DNA from: Echria macrotheca
Lineage: Eukaryota > Ascomycota > Sordariomycetes > Sordariales > Schizotheciaceae
Direction: 5' to 3'
Length of the DNA stretch: 64,000 bases
Assembly (NCBI GenBank): GCA_030411725.1
Contig: MU839848.1
Coordinates: forward strand, 343,441 to 407,440
Shown piece by piece: positions 53,565 through 63,906 of this stretch (positions are counted from its first letter, which is position 1; the number at the start of each line of letters is the position of its first letter). The translations under genes and the position numbers were made by a program. Below the pieces are notes generated by a model. It searched no databases. It worked only from the letters and a program-made list of their open reading frames with translations, and was not told the DNA's origin.

Positions 53565-54573
53565 TTATTCCGCTGCCCCGGGCCTCAAACCCTTGAACTT
53601 CTTTGTGATATCAGTAATGGCCTGCTCAACGGGCAGCCTCTCCATCGAGCTCGCGCCGTAGAACCCATGGACACCCTTCGTCCGGGCCAACACATACGCT
53701 GCATCATCGGGCGTGGCGATGGGCCCCCCATGACACAGCACAATAACGTCCGGTTTCACTTTAGAGGCAGCCTGCTGAATCTCCTGGATCCGTCTCGCAC
53801 AGTCATCCAGACTCTTCCCCGGAAACTGCGTCGCCCCGATGGATCCGCCCGTGGTCAATCCCATGTGCGCCACGACGATATCCGCCCCGGCGCCAGCCAT
53901 CTTGCGCGCCTCGTCGGCGTTGAAAACATACGGAGTGGTGAGAAGATCCATCTCATGCGCCGCCCGGATCATGTCGACCTCGGCGTCGTAGCTCATGTCG
54001 GTCTGCTCGAGGTGCGTCCGGAACTCACCGTCTATCAGACCGACCGTCGGGAAGTTCTGGACGCCTGCAAACCCGAGATCGCGTAGCTGGCTGAGGAAGC
54101 GAGGGATTTGTCGGAAGGGATCCGTAGCACAGACACCGGCCAGCACGGGGGTGTTCTTCACAACCGGGAGGACCTCGGCGGCCTATTCTGTAGGTCAGTA
54201 CTGTCTTGCCCCTGAGCCGACAAATGCTGAAGGTAACAAAGGTATACCATTTCCACGACTACGTCGTTTGCATTACCGTAAGGCATCAACCCGGCGAGAG
54301 AACCGCGGCCGGCCATGCGGAAACGTCCGCTATTATCTGCACCTTGTCAGCACCAACTCATGACAAAACGACAAACAACCTTGAAACAGGCTGGTTTTTT
54401 GCTGGGCCGCAAACATATAGGCGCATACAGATGATGATGAGATCGGCGCCGCCAGCTTCCAGAAACTTGGCCGAGAGACCGATGCCGGCGCCGGCTCCGA
54501 CAATGGGCTGGCCATTGGCAATCTGCCCACGGAGGGAAGCGAGGATGGATGATCTGGATGTTGGGGGTGACAT
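53565..54573 (-). CDS. PEP-hydrolase-like TIM-barrel protein (N-terminal half of the plant Tm-1 partner domain pair)
   Basis: Three exons, 54573-54429, 54336-54248 and 54182-53565, encode 283 aa. The first junction restores IIIYNSGRFRMAGRG and the second VVEMAAEVLPV, both family-like. Motifs of the phosphoenolpyruvate-hydrolase-like TIM-barrel family (PF09370) are visible: GAGAGIGLSAKFLEAGGAD near the start, PVLAGVCATDPF, GFAGVQNFPTVGLIDG, and VIVLCHGGPIATPDDAAYVL. In plants this domain is fused to UPF0261 in Tm-1-type proteins; here the UPF0261 gene lies divergently, 262 bp away. The chemical reaction is not established. Intron lengths are 92 and 65 bp. Confidence 0.92.
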
Positions 54574-54835
54574 TGTTCTTGACAAAGTGAACTCAGGATC
54601 ATGTCCTGGGTAGGATGTCGACAATACAAGCAGCCGAGTACAGTACCCCTCACCGGAAACTTCGCGGAGCACGGGTTACGTCAGGTCGCTTCCGACTCCC
54701 GAGGGAGCTCCGACTTGGACGATCCCAAAGACCCGAACCACATCGACCCACATGATTCGGCCCATGACTCTCCAGGAACCTTTGGATTTGGTACCGAAAG
54801 AAATTGCTTCAATTAAGGTTGTAAAGAGAGACGAA
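54574..54835. promoter_or_regulatory. Shared divergent promoter of the Tm-1-like pair
   Basis: 262 bp between two divergent start codons, short enough for co-regulation. If the UPF0261 gene starts at the upstream ATG (54752), the spacing falls to 178 bp. Confidence 0.6.
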
Positions 54836-56086
54836 ATGACGACCGTCGCCATCGTCGGCACTTGTGACACCAAACTCCAAGAACTAGTCTTCCTCCGCGA
54901 CAGAATCCTCTCGCATTCCCCACCCGTCCAAGTCATCCTCATCGATGTCGGCCGGCACCCCGTCTCCCACGAAGCCATAGCAGTCCCCCAGACCAGGCTA
55001 CTTACCAAAGATGACCCCTCAGTCACATCGTTACCTCGGGGCGAGCTCATCAAGCTCATGAGTGACAGCGCGGCGAGTACGCTTTCGGAATACTTCAACC
55101 AGGGCCGAATCCACGGCGTGATCGCAGCCGGCGGATCGGGGAACACGTCGCTTGTCACGGCCGCGATGCGCTCGGCCCTCCCTATCGGCTTTCCGAAGCT
55201 CGTAGTTTCGACGGTTGCGAGCGGCGACACGGCGCCGTACGTGGGCGATTCCGACATCGCCATGCTGTACTCGGTCGTCGACGTCGCCGGCCTTAACTCG
55301 GTGTTGCGGAGCATCCTGATCAACGCGGCGGCCATGATCTGCGGCGCGGCGATAGCGTACCATGACCAGACAGGTCCTCACTCCGCAAGAGTATCCAGTG
55401 ACAATACGGAAAATACGAAAACCATAGCCATCACCATGTTCGGCGTCACGACCCCGTGTGTTGATGCCATCCGGGCCCATCTGGATACCAAATACCCCGG
55501 CCGGCTCGAGACGCTCGTCTTCCATGCGACTGGCACCGGAGGACGGGCCATGGAGCGGCTGATCGGCGACGGCCGCATCGACGGCGTTCTTGACCTCACC
55601 ACGACTGAGATCTGCGATCTGGTTGCGGGTGGTAACATGAGCGCCGGTCCGGACCGGCTGTCCGCCGCCGTATTCAAGGAAATCCCATGCGTCGTCTCGC
55701 TGGGCGCCCTCGACATGGTCAACTTCGGGCCGCGCGCGACTGTTCCGGAGCGCTATGCCGGACGGAAGCTGTACGAGCATAACCCGGCCGTGACGCTCAT
55801 GCGGGTTGATGCCGACGAGGCGAGACAGGTGGGTGAGTTTATCGTCGAGAAGCTGAAAACTGCCGAGGCGGGAAAGGTCGAGGTGTGGATTCCCAAGGGT
55901 GGGTTGAGTCTGCTGTCCAAGTCCGGAGCGGCGTTTGAGGATAGCGAGGTTGATGAGGTTTTGTTCCGGACGCTGCGGAATGGGTTCGAGGGAACTGCGG
56001 TGCGGGTGGTGGAGGATCAGAGGGATATCAACGACGAAGAGTTTGCGAGGGACATTGCGGATGCGTTGGTTTCGATGATGGGGTGA
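54836..56086 (+). CDS. UPF0261 (Tm-1-like ATP-binding domain) protein
   Basis: An intron-free gene of 416 aa from the ATG at 54836; the in-frame ATG at 54752 would add 28 residues but has a poor context and breaks the family's usual start just before VAIVGTCDTK. UPF0261 (PF06792) features: TVAIVGTCDTKLQEL at the N-terminus, VIAAGGSGNTSLVTAAMRSALPIGFPKLVVSTVASGD, ITMFGVTTPCVDA, and VFHATGTGGRAMERLI. The C-terminal part has PRATVPERYAGRKLYEHNP and WIPKGGLSLLSKSG. In tomato Tm-1 the homologous region binds ATP and confers virus resistance; the ancestral metabolic role is unknown. Partner TIM-barrel gene is divergent. Confidence 0.92.
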   Translation: MTTVAIVGTCDTKLQELVFLRDRILSHSPPVQVILIDVGRHPVSHEAIAVPQTRLLTKDDPSVTSLPRGELIKLMSDSAASTLSEYFNQGRIHGVIAAGGSGNTSLVTAAMRSALPIGFPKLVVSTVASGDTAPYVGDSDIAMLYSVVDVAGLNSVLRSILINAAAMICGAAIAYHDQTGPHSARVSSDNTENTKTIAITMFGVTTPCVDAIRAHLDTKYPGRLETLVFHATGTGGRAMERLIGDGRIDGVLDLTTTEICDLVAGGNMSAGPDRLSAAVFKEIPCVVSLGALDMVNFGPRATVPERYAGRKLYEHNPAVTLMRVDADEARQVGEFIVEKLKTAEAGKVEVWIPKGGLSLLSKSGAAFEDSEVDEVLFRTLRNGFEGTAVRVVEDQRDINDEEFARDIADALVSMMG

Positions 56087-57020
56087 TGGTCTTGTGAGAT
56101 TTAGGATACCGGGATGTCTCAGGGAGATAATATCGAATCTCTATAAGTGAATTCGACTGCCTACCTAGTGTGTAGAGCATTCAACTGCGTACAACAAGAC
56201 AAATTCCCTGCCTGTGTTTCCTATTGCTCATATCAGACTACCATACACAGTGGCCACTCGAAGTGTACTCAAAGTATATATCTCGCAAGCGGTGCATATA
56301 CCTTAGCCGCAAAGCTAGGCGGCAGCTATCGCTACGACATGATACATGGCTAAAGGAGCCGTAAAGGCCGTAGATAAGGGCCGGCAAAAAGTGGTGCGGG
56401 ATACATATCTCGGGTAGCGGCAACGTCAGCCTGTGTAGACTCTACCCGGTTGGATTCTCGCTTGAGTATATCTATTCCTAAAACTGGGGATCCAACCGTG
56501 GGGGCAATACGTCTTATCTGTCGAACGCACATACTGTAAAATGGCCCCCTTGGATATGCCTATCTCGGCAAATGCAGCTTTTACAGCACCCAGAATCCCC
56601 GTCAACGTCCAAAATCCCCTCATATCCCTCCCAAAATCTCGGACTTTAGCTCGCGACAGATCTCCAAATCCACGTCGTATACAGTTTACACAAGTAAGCC
56701 AGGGTTACCATCGTCACCTCGCTTACCCAGCCCGTGAGGCAGTTGCTTACGACATTCATGTCCATCGCCATGTAGATCCCGTGCCACATTAATACCGCGG
56801 TTCGCTCCCCGGTTGATGACGCGCCCGGATACCAGGCTGAACCAGTATGCATACCTCGGGCCAGGGTCTCGGATTCTATCTAAATTAAACTTTTTTCTAG
56901 AGGAAATCCACGGGTATATATAAAAGGACCTGTACAGAACTGCTCCCGTGGGGTTCCATTCCTTTGCTTATACACACCTGATAGAGAGTCATATCATCCA
57001 ACCCAACACTGTCTCAAAAA
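56087..57020. other. Intergenic region upstream of the lipocalin-like gene
   Basis: About 0.9 kb. It is AT-rich and has no supported gene. A strong TATA element lies at 56915. Confidence 0.45.
56915..56926 (+). promoter_or_regulatory. TATA box of the lipocalin-like gene
   Basis: TATATATAAAAG lies 106 bp upstream of the ATG at 57021. Sequence and spacing fit a core promoter with a short leader. Confidence 0.7.
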
Positions 57021-57557
57021 ATGAAGACAGATCCCATTCTCCAAGCGCTCGCGGGCACATACAGCCTTCTTAACACAACATAGTACGGACACTTTTTCTC
57101 CTCTACAAGACAAAAGAAGACTACCTAACCCCTAGATAGCTACAAACTCGGAAACCCAACAACGCCGTCAAGCTACCAGACCCTCCAAAAGGGAATCCTA
57201 GTCTACTCCCCCTGGGGCTACGTCTCGGCCAACATCGTCTCGACCGACCCAGCCAAGCGACCGCTCAACGTGACCGCACCCCCAAACCTCACCGGGAGCG
57301 AGCACGACTGGGCGCTGCTGGGGCAGTACAGTCTGTCTTATTCGGGACCGCTGCAACTTGATGGCAATTCGACGAATACCGAGCGACGGGGTAGGGTCCT
57401 GCACGGGCCCGTGGTTGTGTCGAATATTCCGTCGCTGGAGGGGGGGACGATGCCGAGGGAGTATTTGGTCTTTGAGCGGGAGGGGGACTCGTTTTTGAGT
57501 CTTTCGTTTGCGAATAACGTGACAAGGGCGGAGATCTTGTGGCGGCGGGTTTTGTGA
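57021..57557 (+). CDS. Lipocalin-like domain protein
   Basis: Exons 57021-57082 and 57140-57557 (57-bp intron GTACGG..TAG) encode 159 aa. It starts LAGTYSLLNTT, continues with GILVYSPWGYVSANIV and contains repeated hydrophobic/charged beta-strand-like segments up to FLSLSFANNVTRAEILWRRV. This is the pattern of the lipocalin-like family PF13924, found in many fungal accessory loci, including some biosynthetic clusters where members act as cyclases or ligand binders. No signal peptide is present, so it is probably intracellular. The other acceptor four bases upstream would break the frame. Confidence 0.82.
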
Positions 57558-58081
57558 TGGGGTGGATGGAAGGAGGTGGTGGATCCGCGGTAGCTTGGGC
57601 ATCTATCTTTTTGAGACGCTAATGTAAAGATGTTAGAAGCATCTCGCGGGTGAGACTGAGAAGGCGGCCGAAGACGACGCGGTCTCGCTCGCGCATTACT
57701 GTATCGCCCTGGCCCTGGAAAACGCCGCGTAGCCCTTTTTTTTTTCTTCCTTTTCCGCTATGTACATAACGTCTGTTGCCCATGGTACTGACTGGAGCTA
57801 ATCGCAATAATCCAAGCATTGTTTGTACCTTCGAGTCGCACCCCCAGTTACGTAGTGTATGTTATGTGCCCAAAACGGCGATAGATTCTTGCGTCATTAT
57901 GACCCAGACCTCGACCACCACATGGAACGAACACACACGATGTGACGATGGGATTAATAAACCGAACCCCGCGGTTCTTCTATCAACCCGCTAGACATCC
58001 ACCAATATTTCTCTCCCCAGCTACCCATCATCCAACTCCAGAATTTTGACGAATCCCTTCCCGATCAACAAAGTCAAAAAG
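57558..58081. other. Intergenic region, lipocalin-like gene to small Cys-rich gene
   Basis: About 0.5 kb in tandem orientation. Contains a T10 run near 57737. Nothing else recognised. Confidence 0.4.
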
Positions 58082-58447
58082 ATGTGCCACAAAGTCAAGT
58101 GTGACCGGTGTAGTAAGCGTGCACCACCCTATAGATAATTATCCCCCCTGCCCTCTTGCCACCCGCCTTGCCTAGCTCTTTAATAACATCATCCGTCACC
58201 GTCAGACAACGACAGCTGGATCGGCTGTGGTAACCACGTGCCCAAGGTCATGGACGACGTCCCGCGCGAGCAGTGGTGTACGTGCCAGCCGCAAACCGAG
58301 GAGGAGAACGGCAAGGCGTATCCGCCTATGGCTGCGATCACGTCAAAGTGTACGTCGATTGGGAGCAGCAGCGGTGGGGGCAGCGGGAGCGGTAGCGGTA
58401 GCGGGAGCGGCAGCAGCAGTGGCTGTGGCTGTAAAAGGACTACCTGA
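58082..58447 (+). CDS. Small Cys-rich protein with Gly/Ser repeat tail
   Basis: Exons 58082-58112 and 58206-58447 (93-bp intron GTAAGC..CAG) encode 90 aa. Four CxxC/Cx-type pairs appear: MCHKVKCDRC, WIGCGNH, EQWCTCQP and a C-terminal CGCK. The order MC..K.KCDRC...W.GCG.HV..V...VP...WCTC resembles short conserved ascomycete proteins, probably zinc binding, of unknown function. Residues 68-82 are a GSGSGSGS tract encoded by GGCAGC/GGTAGC repeats (about 58372-58425), likely to vary in length between strains. The first exon encodes only ten residues, so the start depends on the splice model. Confidence 0.72.
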
Positions 58448-58783
58448 TCTTCTCGAATTGGGGGATACCTGCCTAGGTGGCCGATGAAATGTATTGGAAG
58501 ATGATGAAAACTGAAATCTCATATATGAAACTACGTCATAGGCATAGTACCTTAGTCTGAGAGACCTGGAATGGAATGATGTGATTTTTTTCGTTTGTAC
58601 TACTGCATCAGTGCTGTTTGTTAGGCCAGGAAGGAGCACCCTGGGTAGGTAGGATAGCAAGAGCACTCTGACCCCACCACCTACCTGTATTTAGCCAGTC
58701 CTCAGGGCTCATCCTCTCTTCCACAAAACAAGCATCCTTAGCCCAGGCAGTCTTTCATGTTCTGTGTTTACCTTCCAGTCTCC
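58448..58783. other. Convergent intergenic region holding a dispersed repeat
   Basis: 336 bp between two 3' ends. Copy B of the dispersed repeat occupies 58618-58736, possibly extending toward 58765. Confidence 0.6.
58618..58736 (+). repeat. Dispersed repeat, copy B
   Basis: Blocks 58618-58639, 58684-58698 and 58710-58736 match copy A (46770-46885) exactly on the opposite strand, with similar spacing. Weaker similarity runs on to about 58765. No terminal inverted repeat or coding capacity is seen. Confidence 0.85.
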
Positions 58784-60513
58784 TTAAATATCGGATGAGA
58801 CGGAGTCGCCCGACCCAGATCCTCCTGACATGGACTTAGCCATACGATCGGCAATCAGTCGTGCCTTGCCGTAGCCCGCGGCTGCGCTGACGCGCCTCAG
58901 CTCTCTGACTGTCCAAGCCCTAACCTCCTGCGATACCAGGGGCTCGCTCGCGACGAGGTTGAGCGGGAAGAAGAGCTGGATGATGTCTGTTCCCCTAAGG
59001 GTTTTAGCCTTTCTGTGATCATTTGGTTTGTGTGTGTAGGTAAGGTCACTTGCGTGGATGCTCCTGAAAGCTGGCTGTTGATATACAGATATCCGTGGCG
59101 AGGTGTCGAACTACGGCCGTGTGGGCCGCCACGGCGTTTTGGTGGGCGCTATGGAGCATGGCTATCCGGTTCACGAGGATCCGTACGCACCGCCAGTTGT
59201 TCCACGCGTGGGCGTCCCACATGTCCGAGTAGATGTGGCGCTTGCCATGGAAGCACGACTCGGGCGAGACGGTGTCGTCAACGGTGACAAATGACCACCC
59301 CCGAGTGACGCTTTCCAGCTCGCCGTCTATGGCCATGGCCGCGCTGTATATCGCCTGTGACGATTCACTCATCCGGCCGGACCGGATGGCCCGCTGGAGC
59401 CCGTGGATCCGGAAGCATATCTCGCCCAGCTTCTGGTCCCGGATCTCGTCGGGACGGGCGGGCTGCTTGTGTTGGCGAGCCCGGAGGAGCTCGTCTAGGT
59501 CGTAGAACGTCGCCGGGATGTCGGCGTCTAGCTGTACCGAGCCGAGCGTGCACTGCCAGCGGAAATGGTTGAACGTGTCCCGGCCAAAGGCCGAGTCGAA
59601 CTGGCTGTCTCCTCGGTGCCGGAACACGGCTGCGACGCCCTCGATGTGGGCGGTCCATCCTGTGTAGCTGCTGAAGCTGTCAAAGGAGACAAACTGCCCG
59701 ACTCGGTCGGTTGGTTAGGACGGTAGTCACATGGCTGGTAAGTTCGACCGCACACACACGCACCTCATACAGACTCATCAAGATCACAGTGGCGAGGGTT
59801 GCATCGGAAAAGGCATGAGTCGGGTGTCTTAGCGCCCTGTTCGCCGCCATCAAGGCCTGGCCGTACCGGACCCTGGATTGGGCGGCGAGCTGCGGGGCAT
59901 AGTGAAGGTTAGATAGGGCGGCCATGCCGATGGCTTCTATGATGGTGCCCAGCAGCTGGCCGTCCGGGCCGTCCCGGGCCATGGTGGTGCTCATCCATTG
60001 GTGAAAGTCGGTCGAGCCGGGCGGTCCCGAGTGCGCATAGGTGGCCAGGAAGAAATTGGCGCCCGCCTCGACGGCCGAGCTCGAAAGGGGTCTGGGGAGG
60101 AGCCCGGAACTCGGCAGCAGCTGCTGCAGCGCCGAACGGGTAGGCTGCTGGGCGGGTGCGGGGACGGAGCTGGTCGAGCTGCTGCTTGGCCCCGTCTCCG
60201 GTCCTGTAGTCGCCCCTGACACTATCCCGGCACCACCAGCACGGAGGCCTCGCACATTACGCGTAAAGCGTGCAGACTCGTCTCGGAATAGGACATCGAC
60301 CAGATCGCGGTATCCGGGGCAGGGGACCCCCAGTCGCTCGCAGGTGCGGCAGGTTGGCTTTCGGAGGTCGCACTGGGGAACCAGAGTGTAAGCGAGTCTG
60401 AGTTTTATAGGAGACGAGAGGGCACACGACGATAGTTATAGGGCGGCGTTTACCTTGACCTTTCGCTGCCGACAACGCTCGCAGGCCTTACTCGGGGTGC
60501 CGTAAAAGGCCAT
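58784..60513 (-). CDS. Zn2Cys6 fungal-specific transcription factor (Fungal_trans_2-like)
   Basis: Four exons, 60513-60454, 60372-59764, 59693-59050 and 58994-58784, encode 507 aa. The binuclear cluster CERCRQRKVK|CDLRKPTCRTCERLGVPC (C11, C14, C21, C28, C31, C38) is completed exactly across intron 1. A Ser/Pro-rich linker follows. The regulatory domain includes a GPDGQLLGTIIEAIGMAALSNL segment and MSLYE|FVSFDSFSSYTGWTAHIEGVAAVF across intron 2. Intron 3 joins QEHPRK to GTDIIQLFFPLNLVASE. This matches the PF11951 layout. Without intron 3 the frame stops early at 59046, a likely mis-annotation. It is divergent from a methyltransferase gene, 388 bp away. Confidence 0.88.
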
Positions 60514-60901
60514 GTTATCCGCGGCCCGGCTTTTGCCTTCTATGGCCTCAGATCCACGTTAGTAATTCCGGTGCGGAGACACGTCCGGCGGTGCCAGCTA
60601 ACCACCCCCTGAAGGTCTTTGCCATTGGCGGAAGATTGCCGAACTATGCCCGTTGGGTCGACTACCCTTCGCTGCCCAGTCAACCGGTCGCCGGCCAGTC
60701 GGCATGATTTGGTTCCCGTCCCGGCGTAAGCTTGGCATTGCCGTCCCAACCAGCCGTCTCCAACAAGGAGGAGTGATCCCACCAGGCAGCCAATTAGCTT
60801 ATCTCTGTCCACATAAAAAACCAGCCAGCTTCCCCGGGCTGGGGCGGATCTCATAATCGTTTCTTGGCAACTCCGACTTACACGCTCAAGAACCAAACAA
60901 G
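60514..60901. promoter_or_regulatory. Shared divergent promoter, regulator / methyltransferase
   Basis: 388 bp between two divergent ATGs. CGG triplets are present (for example around 60633 and 60723), as expected for binuclear-cluster regulators, but I cannot identify a convincing palindromic site. Confidence 0.4.
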
Positions 60902-61810
60902 ATGGCCGAGAAAACGTTTCGGTCCTTCTCCAAGGAGGACGGGGCCAAATATGCCCTCTACCGGTTCAACTACAGCCCCAACCTGTACCAGATGGTCCTC
61001 GACTACCACAAGTCCAGCGGCGGCCAGTTCGACACGGTCCTCGACGTCGGGTGCGGGCCCGGCATCGCCATCGCCAACTTGTACACGCATTTTACTCATG
61101 CCATCGGCCTCGAGCCGTCGCAGGGCATGATCGACACGGCCCGCGCCATCCACAGCGACACGCCCATCACCTTTGTTGTCTCGTCGGCCGAGGAGCTGGC
61201 CACGATCGCTCCCGCGTCGGTCGACCTGCTCGTCGCCGCGACGGCGGCCCACTGGTTCGACATGCCCAAGTTCTGGGCCCGCGCCGCCGAGGTCGTCAAG
61301 CCGCGCGGCACCGTCGCCATCTGGTGCGGCGGGCCTGTCTCGGTCGGCGAGGGCATCCCCGGCCGCGAGGCGATCCAGGCAGCCGTCGACCGGCTGGATG
61401 AGCGGCTGGACGACTACATGCTGCCTGGGAACCGGCTCGTGCGGGACCTGTATGTCGATCTGGTGCTTCCGTGGACCGCCGAGAATCCTATCGAGGGCTT
61501 TGACAAGGAGTCGTTTACGAGACAGGAATGGGGGACTGACGCCGAGGGGTCTCTTCCGGGAACCGAGTATATGGCCGTCAAGATGGCTCTCGACCTGGAC
61601 GGGCTGGAGAAGGTTCTGGGTACTGCGAGCCCTGTCATCCGGTGGCGGGAGGCCCATCCGGAGCTGGTGGGGACGGAAGAGGATGTGGTCAGGCGGATGC
61701 GGAGAGAGATTGAGGCCGTTTTCCGGGACGAGGGGGTCGACGAGAAGGATCAGAAACTGGATGGCGGGATTGCTGCTACCTTGTTGATGTTGAAGAGGAC
61801 CGGAGCATGA
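60902..61810 (+). CDS. SAM-dependent methyltransferase (trans-aconitate methyltransferase-like)
   Basis: An intron-free gene of 302 aa. SAM-binding motif I is VLDVGCGPGIAIANL (about residues 46-60), followed by the acidic GLEPSQGMI (motif II, about 69-77), SSAEELATI and DLLVAATAAHWFDMPKFW (motif IV region), then VVKPRGTVAIWC. The N-terminal FSKEDGAKYALYRFNYSPNLYQMVLDYH matches the TMT1 or Crg1-like fungal family, whose members methylate trans-aconitate-like acids or other small molecules. The substrate is not predictable. The ATG at 60902 has a good context (CAAGATGG). Divergence from a Zn2Cys6 regulator suggests inducible expression. Confidence 0.9.
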   Translation: MAEKTFRSFSKEDGAKYALYRFNYSPNLYQMVLDYHKSSGGQFDTVLDVGCGPGIAIANLYTHFTHAIGLEPSQGMIDTARAIHSDTPITFVVSSAEELATIAPASVDLLVAATAAHWFDMPKFWARAAEVVKPRGTVAIWCGGPVSVGEGIPGREAIQAAVDRLDERLDDYMLPGNRLVRDLYVDLVLPWTAENPIEGFDKESFTRQEWGTDAEGSLPGTEYMAVKMALDLDGLEKVLGTASPVIRWREAHPELVGTEEDVVRRMRREIEAVFRDEGVDEKDQKLDGGIAATLLMLKRTGA

Positions 61811-63608
61811 TCGTAATTTCATGAGTTGGGGGGCGGATAAGCCCCCGTTTCCGAGGGAACAAATGCGAATGTTGATGAGATAATGATGCTGTTGATTATC
61901 ATTCATTCATATTTGTTCAGAGAAGATCGGTAGCCACGATTTTATTCTAGGTAGTAATTCAGTCTGCTCCAGCCTCGGCGCATTGTGTTACAAAGGGAGA
62001 AAAAACTGCTGCAGCCTGCAACTTGAACATGTCCAAGTCGTTCTCCACATTCCAACTCTAATAATTAAGCCCAGTCCCGGCTCAGTCCGATCTCCTGGCC
62101 TTCCAGAACCGTTGCCCCATGGACTTTGAGTCAAAGTGTTCGTTGAGGAGAGCTTGTTGCGCTACTGACGATGATCATGCCCGACTTCAAGCGAGGAGAG
62201 AGTCTTCCTTATCTCCATTCACTATACCGTTTTCAACCTATGTGAAGCAAAGCTACAACTAGTATTTGCTCTTAACGACTTGTGGCTTCAACTTCATGAG
62301 AGGCGGGAAAGTTCCGGATTGGGGCGGCACGTTTGCTCCGGCCAGATGATGCGAAGCTCAGTGGCTGCGATGCTTTGTTCATCGACCCACCACTGAGATG
62401 ATATGAGAATTTTCCGGTGGCCTTAAACCTGAACTCGTACCCTGATAAGATGTGAGGTGGTCTAGTACAGCCTGGAATTCAAAAAGACAGTATTATAGCC
62501 ATACGGATGAAATCGGCTATGGATAAGAGAGGAGTTGCTCGAGATTTCGGAGACTCGAACTACAAGATTGGCGTAATTTAGAAAAGAATGGTTTCACTTT
62601 CACATGGTTTTGCAGGAGATTGTCGTCCATTTGTATCTCTTTTGATCCCTAGTACTCGTAGGGAACACCATTGACGTCAAAGTTGGTTGTCCTACCAGCT
62701 TTTCGTCACACCACATCAGCCCACTTGCAACTCGGTCAAAGTTCCTCCATCAAGGGTCCGGAATGTGACCACATTTAATTTATCGAACTTCATAGACATT
62801 TTCCAAAGGCCAATAGAAACATCGATGAACTTGATTCCCGACTAAATTTTCTTAGAACTCGTGTTCAGGTCAACAACATGCAGGCCCTCAACAAGACAAG
62901 CAGTGTGGCGATATGACGTCGACCTGACCTTGACGCGATGACTTGTCATGTCGCGGTGCAACCATCCCATAGGCTTTTGATCAGACCAGCAACACCAAAA
63001 ATACCCGTCCAGAAGCAACTCGAGCAGGCCAGTGCATTGGCCCTGTGTGAGATGTGTTACGTTCCAGATTCGGCAGCCAGCCAGCTTGGCCATTGCGTGG
63101 TGACATCTAGAACCCCCCCGACTAATAAACCGGGGCGCGGCTCTCTCATCAGGGTGTCTGTCGTCCGTTGTTAATAAAAATGGTTTCCCCTCTCGATTCT
63201 TCTGGTTCTCGTTGCTTTTGAAAGGATCGACACTATTGCTGTGGAGCTGAAACCGCAGCATCAAAGTTCGCCACATCTAGACTGGTCTAGACCGCAAGCA
63301 CCACCCGGAGGACAGGACCAACTCCTCCGCCGCGGGGGGAGGTGTGGCGGCACGCCGAACAGACAGCCGGCAGCTTTTCATCCGGGTCCCTCCCTGCGGA
63401 CATCTTTATGGTTCGGCCATTTGCCATAAAAATTCCCTCGAGCTGTAAACGACAATTGTTGCCACCGGAATTCACTGGCGAAACATTGTTTCAGGAAGAG
63501 AAAAAAACCGTCTCTGCATCTTTCGACTCAACGCACCGACACGGCACACTCACCGATAAACCGAATCTTCTGATTTATTGTCTTTCATTAGCAACCCGAA
63601 ACGTGAAC
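61811..63608. other. Intergenic region, AT-rich in the middle
   Basis: About 1.8 kb. The part 61.9-62.9 kb is AT-richer than its surroundings and has no long frame; it could be degraded repeat DNA. Frames around 62.84-63.28 kb (-) look like chance. The last 200 bp should hold the promoter of the final gene. Confidence 0.4.
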
Positions 63609-63905
63609 ATGGCTCAACTTACCACCTGCAGTGGCGACCCGGCAGCCAAGCGGCGGCGCTGCACCCACGGGCCCGTATCACTTCTAGCTTCATCCGATCG
63701 GCCCGCCACCACCGAGGACAGCAGGTCACAGACGATGGTGCCGCGAGAAGAAGCATCTCGGCCAAAATTTCTCGAGGAAGAGGAGTCGGAATCGTCGTCC
63801 GATTCCGAAGACGAGGAGGCAGTAGTAGACCCACACCTCTTTGGCATCGAAAAGGGGTTCTGGAGGGTATGTTCCATGTTGACCCTGTCCCTTCCGGCTC
63901 GATTA

Positions 63906-63906
<1 letters not shown>
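63609..63906 (+). CDS. Start of an unidentified gene, cut by a poly-G run
   Basis: The ATG at 63609 (ACATGG context) opens a frame whose first exon probably ends at 63866 (TGGAGG|GTATGT), giving 86 residues. It begins MAQLTTCSGDPAAKRRRC and includes a strongly acidic Glu/Ser/Asp tract (about residues 57-72), then DPHLFGIEKGFW. A basic KRRR near the start and an acidic tract suggest a nuclear protein. The intron then runs into the G-run at 63907. No domain is visible, so the function cannot be given. Confidence 0.6.

Noticed and set aside
60878..61906. 342-codon minus-strand frame over the methyltransferase gene
   Set aside because: Antisense shadow of a clear SAM methyltransferase; no domain and low-complexity Gly/Asp/Arg composition.
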